Shown here one piece after another: positions 1 through 7,683 of a stretch of 64,000 bases of DNA. A program made the position numbers and the translations under genes. Every line of letters starts with the position of its first letter. The first letter of the stretch is position 1. The stretch is taken from NCBI GenBank assembly GCA_036852015.1, contig JAANDG010000602.1:1-64000 (forward strand). The letters are read 5' to 3'. The notes below the pieces were generated by a model. It saw only the letters and a program-made list of their open reading frames with translations. It did not search any database and had not been told where the DNA came from. The stretch comes from Pelodera strongyloides (lineage: Eukaryota > Nematoda > Chromadorea > Rhabditida > Rhabditidae).

Positions 1-200
1 CGTCGGGAATAAAGTTAAGGCGCTCCCCTTGCCTAGCCTTAGGACGGACCTTTCGCTCTGTATTATCTTCTGTGCCGTCTTCTACCGTCTACTTCACTCT
101 ATGGGACACATCGGCTAAGAGACACCTCTTTGGATTGGAGATAAGAATGAAGATCCCCGACTTCGAGAACAAACGGGACCCTGGATTCTACATGCTTAAG
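1..200 (+). mobile_element. tRNA-derived SINE, copy 1 (cut by window edge)
   Basis: This stretch matches, with scattered differences, the body of the minus-strand element at 2545-2837. Shared blocks include AAGGCGCTCCCCTTGCC, TCTACCGTCTACTTCACTC and the tail CTGGATTCTACATGCTTAA. Only the post-tRNA body is inside the window; the tRNA-like head would lie to the left of base 1. The two copies in opposite orientation support a dispersed SINE family. Confidence 0.7.
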
Positions 201-329
201 TCTATGTGTGATGATTGTATGTCTGAATAAAGTGGTATTCACACATACATTCCAAATTCAAGAATTTAATACACATCATTGTGGTTATTATTGCATTCTC
301 TCATAAATGATGAAACAATATGAAATAAA

Positions 330-335
330 TTTATT
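330..335 (-). terminator. Polyadenylation signal AATAAA of the protease gene
   Basis: AATAAA on the minus strand lies 37 bases beyond the TAA stop at 372-374, a normal spacing for a nematode 3' UTR. It supports the last exon of the retropepsin-like gene being a true terminal exon. Confidence 0.6.
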
Positions 336-371
336 GAGCATTTAGTTTATAATGAACATAAACAAGAACAT

Positions 372-1668
372 TTACTGTTTGACAAGCTTGAACTCCTTAT
401 TTTTCCAGTTGACGACGATTGATAATTTCAAATGATGCATTGCATCCGCACCAAGGATGTTGACTTCTGCGAAGTGCGGTTTGGAGACGTGGCATTCGAT
501 TGTAGTCGTTTGATCCTGAACAGTTGAAATTAATCATTAAAGGACCCCAACCAGCAATGTTTATTTTTGACGGGCAGACGGGGCAGCCGACGCGGCTGAG
601 ACGAGGAGCGTGCGCTTTTTTCGCGTTATCTTATGACTATTCGGTGAAACAGGAATGTGTGGTCAATCTGAGTTTTGCGATACAGTTCATAAGAACGAAA
701 AGTTTTTGATAGCGATTGTATACATAGTTACATTGAATACATACAGCAAGTTTTACGAGAAAAGTGTTTTTGCTGACTGGGGTCCTTTATGGTATGGGGT
801 TTCCAAGTATGGCCGATTTTCCTTCCAAGTATCGAAAAATTTACCGTATCTTGGCACTACACGAGAATAGCTACAGGCAGTTTTTACGACCGATCGCCAC
901 GGGACCATTTGTTCAACAAAAAAATGCTTTGATGGCGGATTTTCTATAGTGCGGATGTGTCAAAATTACGCAAAATTACGGTAGATTGGCACACTATTTT
1001 GCAATTGATACTTGGAAGGAAAATGCACGATTTTTGGCATACTTGGAAACCCCATTAAACTTTGTGAAAAAGAAAACAAACTTGAATGAAAAGGTTGAAG
1101 AGGGAATGAGTGATATTGTCTTCGCCACAGAGACTTTCCAGCGACTTGCGGCTAAGGCAGGTAAAGGGCGAACCGGTGTCCACCAAAAACCAGATGAATA
1201 CGGCCTTCGAGTTTCTGTTGCCTGCATGAGGAACCAAAAGGTAATTATTATTATTGTTTATTCCATACACATGTTTATCATACAATAGAACAGTGTTGGG
1301 GAATAGACCGTCGCTAGGGGCGAGTTCAGCCAAATCGCTTTCGAGTAATGGCAATAAAAGGCAATGGCTTTCGAATTTTGCTTACCTGCGCGTTGGCAAA
1401 TCAGAGGGACCATGTATCGGATGTTTCTGCCGTGAATCCTTCCCGTTACTGGAAAGGCGGGAGATGCAAAAGTTCCGGAGCTGAGGTGTTCAATCTCATT
1501 GGCCATTCCAATCTGAAAAAGTTTTTATTAAATTTTTTATCAGATACAATCATAAAAAATTAATCCTACCTCAACAAGTTCCTCATTGTTTATGTCTGGC
1601 ACCAACACATCGAATTCGTTATATGGAAGAGCGAGCTTATACCACGACGAATCATACGAAGACGTGCT
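372..1668 (-). CDS. Retropepsin-like aspartic protease gene, 3' part (four exons)
   Basis: Four exons join without a phase break: 1668-1570, 1512-1386, 1221-1082 and 515-372, giving about 169 residues and a TAA stop followed by AATAAA. Exon 3 carries the active-site motif LVDTGSPFTCLS. Exon 4 carries NILGADAM, which fits the conserved NILG-D segment near the C-terminal end of retroviral-type (family A2, DTGS) proteases. A block with GRIHGRN precedes the catalytic exon. Retropepsins act as dimers, and one Asp motif per chain agrees with that. Acceptors are TTTCAG, TTTCAG, ATGCAG and GTTCAG; donors include GTAGGA, GTAAGC and GTTTGT. No start codon is visible: exon 1 opens in phase 0 at an acceptor, so upstream exons are missing or were separated by repeats at 1688-3066. 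No reverse transcriptase or integrase lies nearby, so this is more likely a host or domesticated gene than part of an intact retroelement. Confidence 0.72.
794..1056. repeat. Foldback (MITE-like) element in protease intron
   Basis: The ends are inverted: ATGGGGTTTCCAAGTATGGC at the left mirrors GGCATACTTGGAAACCCCAT at the right. It sits wholly within the intron 516-1081. Related ends occur at 3155-3785 and 5368-5657, so this is a family of at least three members here. Confidence 0.65.
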
Positions 1669-2051
1669 CTGAAAATGATAAATTAATTTAGGATCTCCGG
1701 TAGTTGGGGGACCCCACGACGGTCGGCGGCGAAAAGGGGGCGGAGCTGCGGCAAAGGTGCGGGGTTTGCAGCGAACGCACGGAACAAGCCAAAACTCCCC
1801 AAGATTCATGGGGTGTCGATCTATGTTCCTCTCCGACCCAAAGTGCCGACCCAACTAAAGCGAAGTCCGACTCTGGGCGGTCCTAGTTTCCGCCCCGGGT
1901 CGAAAAATTTGAAAAAGGCGTGGGAGTTGGATCGGCAAAACCACTGTTTGGTGTCGGAGTTGGGTCGGCACCACCACGGTTTGGAGTCGGCACCACCGTA
2001 ATTTGTACAGAAGCGTAGCCCATAAATTACACTACATAACGGGAGGAAATG

Positions 2052-2057
2052 TTTATT
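2052..2057 (-). terminator. Polyadenylation signal AATAAA downstream of small gene
   Basis: AATAAA on the minus strand lies 26 bases past the TAG stop at 2084-2086. It supports a real transcript 3' end here, separate from the protease gene that begins below 1668. Confidence 0.5.
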
Positions 2058-2083
2058 GCGAATAATACATACACAGTATATGA

Positions 2084-2371
2084 CTAAACATTCAAATTTG
2101 ACGGAGTTTTAGCGAATCTTCCATTGTCCAGTATTAGTATCAGGCAGTAGAATGCGTCTTTGATGTTGTGACCTTCCATGGAGCTGGCCACCAGTGTCTA
2201 AATGTATTAAATTAAATAGTAAATGAAAGTATAATATTTCTGCGTCATTCGAAAGTATAATAGCGCAGCAGGGCTGGAGACGCTAGAAAATACAAGGCGC
2301 TTTTATCATCCTCTGTCTATCACAACAATATCTGCACCTCCAGCCGTGCTGCGCTATTTCCCACTTACCAT
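2084..2371 (-). CDS. Small unrecognised gene: terminal exon, possibly a 38-residue two-exon ORF
   Basis: An exon 2197-2084 follows acceptor ATTTAG and encodes 37 residues to a TAG stop (it opens TLVASSMEGH and ends PSNLNV). Upstream, ATG at 2371-2369 is followed directly by a GTAAGT donor, so splicing would give a 38-residue protein whose first exon contributes only Met. Alternatively the ATG is internal and more exons lie upstream; one open frame extends about 19 codons beyond it. I do not recognise the product. The intron (2198-2368) holds a hairpin repeat. An AATAAA lies 26 bases after the stop. The next minus-strand gene starts within about 400 bases, which would fit an operon-like arrangement, but no SL2 evidence can be read from DNA alone. 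Confidence 0.35.
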
Positions 2372-2544
2372 GGCTGCGGTACTCCAATTTTTTTTATAGA
2401 TTCGAGGTAGTTTAGCTTTTTTGAGCAAGCTCTCCTACTACGGGGAGCAAAGGAAATTTACTGCAATTTTCGCATTTTGACCGTCATAGGTCATACTATC
2501 AACATAAATTATAAAAAGGTGCAATTCGAGGTGAACCTATCCCT

Positions 2545-2837
2545 TTAAGCATGTAGAATCCAGGGTCCCGTTTGCTCTCGAAGTCGGGGATCTTCATTTT
2601 TAGCTCCAATCCAAGGCGGTGTCTCTTAGCCGATGTCCCATAGAGTGAAGTAGACGGTAGAAGACGGATATTTAGATAATACACATCGAAAGGTCCGACT
2701 TAAGGCTAGGCAAGGGGAGCGCCTTAACTTTATTTCCGACGCCGTGACATGTTTGCAAGATGGTAGCACTGGGCGGGATTCGAACCCGGGTCGTATGGGT
2801 GAGAGACGAGAACTTTGCCAGTGAGCCACAACGCCCC
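2545..2837 (-). mobile_element. tRNA-derived SINE, copy 2
   Basis: On the minus strand the element opens with a tRNA-like head: a GTGGCTCACTGG A-box-like block and the B-box GGGTTCGAATCCC. It continues into the body shared with bases 1-200 and ends CTACATGCTTAA. The acceptor-stem halves do not pair properly, so this is not a functional tRNA gene. RNA polymerase III A and B boxes are the known internal promoter of such elements. Confidence 0.72.
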
Positions 2838-3154
2838 TAGGCTGCTTTTACGCGACCATATACTGTAGAGATACAAATGGAAGGAAGAAATTTGTGACGG
2901 ATAAGCACTTAAAGAACAATTGAAAACTAACAAAAAACAATTTTTAAACTATACTTTTGTAAAAATGAGTACTTTATTTAAAACCGTGCGTTCGCCGTAA
3001 GTCACGCTCCCTTTTTCGCCGCAAGCCCCGCCCCTTTGCCGTGGGGCCCCCAACCGGAGATCCTTAGTTTAGAAACACATATTCATTCACAAATTCATGC
3101 TTACCTCGTTATGTTCGCTCATGTTGACCGACCTAACTAAAAATTAAGAATGGA

Positions 3155-3785
3155 TTATGGGGTTTCCATGTATAGCCGATTTTCCTTCCACATGGGAAAC
3201 TAAAAACCCCATTTCGCTCCGATCAAGTCCCTCAAAAAATCGGGCCGTGATCGGTGCGAAATCGGGGTTTTTCGACAAATGATCGGGGCGAAATCGGGGT
3301 TTTTTGACAAATGATCGGGGCGAAATCGGGGTTTTCACTTTCCTGTGCAAGTATCCAAAAATTTCAGTATCTTGACACTACACGAACATATCCAGTTTTT
3401 ACGACCGATCGTACGGGACCATTTGTTCACCAAATGATTAGCTTTGATGGCGGATTTTCTATAATGCGGATGTGTCAAAATTACGGTAAATTGGTACACT
3501 ATTTTGCAATTGATACTTGGAAGGGCGCATTCGAGTTGGGCAAAATGCATAAATTTCCGCGAAATAATCAGTTCGAATTCACTGGTAGCCAGTGTTAGGG
3601 CGCTGCGAAATATCCCACTCATATGAGAGACGCAGAGTCTTGGAAATATTTTTTTTCCTGGGCCCTCTCATTTGCCAACGATCTCTCGTCCTACCAACTC
3701 GCTTCGCGAAATTTATGCATTTTGCCCAACTCGAATGCGGCGGAAGGAAAACACATGGTTTTTGGCATACTTGGAAACCCCATAA
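3155..3785. repeat. Foldback element family member, with nested tandem repeat
   Basis: The ends ATTATGGGGTTTCCATGTAT and ACTTGGAAACCCCATAA are inverted and related to the element at 794-1056. The interior shares long blocks with it (TTTTTACGACCGATCG, GATGGCGGATTTTCTATA, TGCAATTGATACTTGGAAGG). A tandem GATCGGGGCGAAATC array sits near the left end. Confidence 0.55.
3185..3349. repeat. GATCGGGGCGAAATCGGGG tandem array, locus 1
   Basis: Units of about 32 bases (GACAAATGATCGGGGCGAAA plus TCGGGG and a T-run) are repeated. The array begins after GGGAAACTAAAAACC and ends at TTTTCACTTTCCTGTG. The same layout recurs at 4048-4320 and, shorter, at 22119-22228. Confidence 0.7.
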
Positions 3786-4047
3786 GAGAAAAATCGAGGC
3801 ATAAAGTGCTGTAATATACATACTACTTCAGTATTATATGCAAATAAAAGAACAACAGATTTTTCCTACCAAACTACAACAAGCGGGAATAGAGGAAGAA
3901 TGTGACGCTGACCTCTCTCTTTCGCCTTCCTCTGCGTCTCTGCTCACAGCAGTGTCACTCTCATCACCCTTCCTCTCTAGCCCAAAGCGTTGCGTGTCGC
4001 GTCGCGCGTCGCGTGCGTCTAGTTTTTTAATTGGAGGAAATGTGAAT

Positions 4048-4320
4048 TTCATGGGAAACCAAAAACCCCTATTTCGCCCCGATCAAGTTCCTAAAAAAAT
4101 CGGGCCGTGATCAGGGCGAAATCGGGGTTTTTTCGACAAATGATCGGGGCGAAATCGGAGTTTTTTGAAAGAATCGGGGCGAAATCCGGCCTTGTTCCCA
4201 ATTATGGCCTGATTATTTGTGGTCGGGGCGTAATCGGGACGTGATCGGGCTTTTTGTGGGGTTTTTTGAAATAATCGGGGTTTTTTGACAAATGATCAGG
4301 GCGAAATCGGGGTTTTCACT
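4048..4320. repeat. GATCGGGGCGAAATCGGGG tandem array, locus 2
   Basis: This is the longest of the three arrays. It starts with ATGGGAAACCAAAAACCCC and ends TTTTCACTTTCCTGTG as locus 1 does. Internal units vary (GATCGGGCTTTTTGTGGGG, GGTCGGGGCGTAATCGGG). Confidence 0.7.
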
Positions 4321-4329
4321 TTCCTGTGT

Positions 4330-5367
4330 TGTTCGGCCTCCATATCCATATCGGGTAGTCTAGGTGTAAATAGGCTACGAGTTTTAAAATAGCTAGATAC
4401 TGGAGATATAATATATATAATAAGATATACTTGGTCAGAACCAATGTATTAGTGACGCAAGGAAGAGTTGTAGTGTAATATATTTATAGAGGAACTACTA
4501 ACGAAAATAACGAATAGGCGAAGCGAAAATAAAATGGGTGAGCAACGCGTCAGGGGCGCAGAACCTCAACGTGGAACTTTTCAGTTGCGCCGCGCAACCA
4601 TGGCGCTCCCGCGGCCCCTGAAAAAACCGTATCGCAAAGACCGCGCGGCGCAGCCGATTCTGCGCCCTGGCCGCGCAAAATCATCTCCAGGAGCGCGCCC
4701 TGGCTGCGCAGATATACCGCAAGGAGCGCGCCAGCAGCAGAAATATTTTAAAATAAATATTCCTGAACGAGCTCGTCAGTTCTCAAACACAATCACCTGT
4801 CCATCCAATCTTCCCTAACCCTCACATATCCACACATGCGAGCGGAAGATGTTCAGTTGTGAAGTATTATATAGGTATTTATTTTGTAGCGGCGTACATA
4901 ATGTGTGTTGCGTGAGCGTCTTTGTGGTTGTCGGCGCACTCCTGGCGCAGCTGCGGCGCTTCAGCCGCGCAAAGGCTTTTTGAAACAGAACATAAATTTT
5001 CAACATTTCGGCAGTTTGCGCCGATACCCCGCCGAATCTGCGCCGCGCAACAATTTTGCGCCAAAAGACCGCCGCGCAACTCAGTAGTTTCCTCAGTGAA
5101 ATTACATGGTGAGGGAATTGCGATTACAGCAGGCATAAGGACTGGATCAAACCCGGAGTTAACCTCGGTCAACTCTGGATTTTCCGCAGTTTACTCCAGG
5201 GCGGTTTACTCCAGTGTTGGCCTATGGACTGTTGTGAAATGAACGAGGGTATGCCTGTGATAACAATCTTATTCTTCTCATATCCTGACAGTTTCTACAT
5301 TTCGCAGAATTACATAAAACTTCCTAAGAATACAATGAGAGAAAATGCTAATCTTTTCATTGTATTC
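4330..5367. other. No gene seen; GC-rich dispersed motifs
   Basis: The stretch contains scattered GC-rich blocks built on GCGCCGCGCAAC (for example about 4580-4740 and 4910-5090). A 94-codon open frame runs through one of them at 4534-4818, but its composition follows the repeat and no acceptor/donor logic or family signal supports it. I see no RNA gene. Confidence 0.4.
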
Positions 5368-5657
5368 ATGGGGTCTCGATGTATGGCTATGGCAAAAACA
5401 GCGCATTTTGCTTCCAAGTATCAAATGTGCATCTCGTGTACGATTTTGCATACACCTTTGAAAGTTAGAAAATGCACCATTGATAATACTAGACGAGGCA
5501 AAAATGCACAGTTTATGCACGCTCGAAAAAAATAGTCATGTGGCTACCTGCCGCGGGACCATTTATTGGCGGTCTGTAGTTGTCCTCGAGTAGTGCCAAT
5601 CTACGGCAATTAAAGCCATACTTGGAAGCAATTTTTGCCATACATCGACACCCCATT
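5368..5657. repeat. Foldback element related to 794-1056
   Basis: The left end ATGGGGTCTCGATGTATGGC mirrors the right end GCCATACATCGACACCCCAT. The interior has TTGCTTCCAAGTAT near the left and ATACTTGGAAGCAA near the right. No coding potential is seen in it. Confidence 0.65.
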
Positions 5658-5856
5658 AATCAAGTTAAGCTAAAACTTGATTACATCTACATTCCGAAGG
5701 TGGAATTTCTTGAAATGACCAGAGAAGTGTGGTGTGGAGCAAGAAGTATTCTTTCTTGACGATTGATAACACTAGTAATCCTGAAGATGGAAATTTTTAG
5801 GAAAATGTTGAAATATTTTTACATATTCCCTGGAGGAAATCCTTGTTTTTCGTTTT

Positions 5857-6998
5857 CTATTTTTTTCCTTCAGAAATACTATTTTTAATAAAATCTATTT
5901 GTTCCTCAGGTGTTCGTTTTTTCTTAATTTTGTTTGTGACATTGACAATTGGAATATCAGATTTAGCTACTTGTTGAGCATATGCATGAGTAACTCCATC
6001 TAATTTTACCTCGAATTTCCGAAATTTTAAGTCTCTTTAACCTTTCACCAATATCGAAGGTTGATGAGAAAGCTTCTGTGGTTAAGCTAATTTTCTTGCA
6101 TCTTCTGGAGAAAGTGTTTTCTTACTTATTATTTTCAAATTAGTAACCGAAGCTGGTAAATCAAATTATTTTAGCGGTTCATTGAATTTTTCAGCAAGAT
6201 TATTCCTGTCATCAATGATATGTTTTGATTGGAATGAAAAATTGGAGTTTCGGTCGGGCGGGAATCGAACCCGCACCTTCGGCTGTCCGGGCCAATGCGC
6301 TAACCGATTACGCTACCGGCACCCACACCAATAATCATTCACAGGCGAGTTTAGGTCCGCAATGGCATCACACAGTGAACAATACAACTGCCCGGGTGGT
6401 ATTACACCAGAACCCAGTAAAGATCAGCCAAACCTTCGATTCCCGTCCGACCGAAACTCCAATTTTTAATTCCAATCAAAACATAAAATTGGCTAAGAGC
6501 GGCCTTAATGCTCGAACAATTGAAACATTTGACAAGGTTTGGCTGATCTTTACTGGGTTCTGGTGTAATACCACCCGGGCAGTTGTATTGTTCACTGTGT
6601 GATGCCATTGCGGACCTAAACTCGCCTGTGAATGATTATTGGTGTGGGTGCCGGTAGCGTAATCGGTTACATTTGCCCGGACAGCCGAAGGTGCGGGTTC
6701 GATTCCCGCCCGACCGAAACTCCAATTTTTCATTCCAATCAAAACATAAAATTGCTAAGAGCGGCCTTAATGCTCGAACAATTGAAACATCAATGATATG
6801 TTGCCTATCCTCTATCAAGCCCTCAATTACACCTGTTAGATGCACAAGTTTATCTTTAAAAGCTTTCCGAGCAAGATCCTTGCAAGCACAAGTCCACTCC
6901 ACACTACAACCTTTCTCTCTACAAAATTTACTCTTTTTAAAATAAACATTTTTGTTTTTGTAATCCATCCAAGCATCATATATTTTTCTATCACTCAT
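5857..6998 (-). pseudogene. Decayed protein gene with three in-frame TAA and a foldback insertion
   Basis: An ATG at 6998-6996 opens a charged, partly Cys-rich frame (it starts MSDRKIYDAW; a CREKGCSVEWTCAC block follows). The frame is interrupted by the element at 6225-6788. Removing the element plus one 14-bp target copy keeps the same frame, which then runs to TAG at 5857-5859, 188 codons in all. It meets TAA at 6166-6168, 6082-6084 and 6037-6039. Between stops the sequence still looks coding, with Lys/Glu-rich stretches and no frameshift, and its last segment contains KKKRTPEEQIDF. No introns are apparent. I do not recognise the family. The intact frame and absent introns suggest either a retrocopy or an element-encoded ORF silenced fairly recently. 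It sits at low GC compared with the exons of the flippase. Confidence 0.55.
6225..6788. mobile_element. Composite foldback element with tRNA-like arms and 14-bp target duplication
   Basis: Inverted arms 6226-6436 and 6534-6746 flank a short centre. Each arm holds a tRNA-like block with B-box GGGTTCGATTCCC and a GTAGCGTAATCGGTTA D-arm-like block. An anticodon arm reading GGA in the loop can be drawn, but the acceptor stem does not pair, so it is not a working tRNA. The centre (6437-6530) is a partial extra copy of the right end. The flanks ATCAATGATATGTT at 211-224 and 789-802 of the 6 kb block (6211-6224 and 6789-6802) are a 14-bp target duplication, typical of LINE-mobilised insertions rather than TTAA or TA elements. 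Confidence 0.75.
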
Positions 6999-7229
6999 TT
7001 ATATGAACAACATTTTATTGAAATAAGTTGGATGATATTCAACTAAGTTGGAATATAACGGAATATAATGGATATTTCGGTTCGATTCTCTGCCTCCTCC
7101 GGGTGGACCTCGTCAACGCAGTTTCCCTTGTCTTCTCTTCATCTTCTGTCGACGATTCAGCCGAAGAAGCCACATCTGCGGCCAACGGGGACTGGATGGC
7201 CTGGAATAGAAAGCGGGGAAAAGAGACAA

Positions 7230-7593
7230 TTAAAGGGATCGGTTCACCTTAAATTGTGCCTGTTTTTTTTGTTTCTTTATTTTCAATAAGGGATAATAAA
7301 AATTTGGAATACAAAAAGTAGTGTTCAATTTCAATACTCACGAAGATATTAGGTGATAAAGTGGTGGATTGATCGGTCCGAAATGCAAAAAGGGCAATTG
7401 TCCTGCCTTGTTTGTATAGAGACAATTACCCTTTTTGCATTCGGGGCCGATCAATCCACCACTTTATCACCCAATATCTTCGTGAGTATTGAAATTGAAC
7501 ACTACTTTTTGCATTCCAAATTTTTATTATCCCTTATAGAAAATAAAGAAACAAAAAAAACAGACACAATTTAAGGTGAACCGATCCCTTTAA
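7230..7593. mobile_element. Palindromic MITE, TTAAAGGGATCGG family, copy 1
   Basis: The two halves are near-perfect inverted repeats. They run from TTAAAGGGATCGGTTCACC to GGTGAACCGATCCCTTTAA and meet near 7415. Shared inner blocks include GTGGTGGATTGATCGG and its complement. A second copy is at 28893-29255. It lies about 90 bases beyond the stop of the long flippase isoform, so it may fall in that 3' UTR. Confidence 0.8.
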
Positions 7594-7683
7594 AATAAAG
7601 AACACCCCGCACATAAAAAGCTCAAGAGTAGAGTACACGAGAATCCATATAGTTCACGACCAAATCTGTAGATACAAAGCAAA

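Larger units (their letters stand above)
1688..3066. repeat. Region bounded by inverted GC-rich arms
   Basis: Arm 1688-1785 (starting TTAGGATCTCCGGTAGTTGG) recurs inverted at 2975-3066, both including GCGAACGCACGG and a GGGGC-rich stretch. Between them lie GC-rich direct repeats (about 1825-2000, motif GTCGGAGTTGGGTCGGCACC and variants), a terminal coding exon at 2084-2197, a small hairpin at 2261-2357 and a SINE. It may be two copies of one short repeat in opposite orientation rather than one transposon. Confidence 0.5.

Noticed and set aside
1540..1854. 104-codon minus frame starting in the GC-rich repeat and running through protease exon 1668-1570
   Set aside because: The frame before 1668 is repeat sequence and is separated by a good TTTCAG acceptor; it is probably open by chance, though it cannot be fully excluded as a start.
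4534..4818. 94-codon plus frame rich in Arg, Pro and Ala
   Set aside because: Follows the GCGCCGCGC repeat composition; no support as a gene.
6232..6732. True tRNA-Ser(GGA)-like genes in both arms of the foldback
   Set aside because: The anticodon and T arms can be drawn, but the acceptor stem halves do not pair and the second copy has a damaged D/anticodon region; they fit SINE heads.
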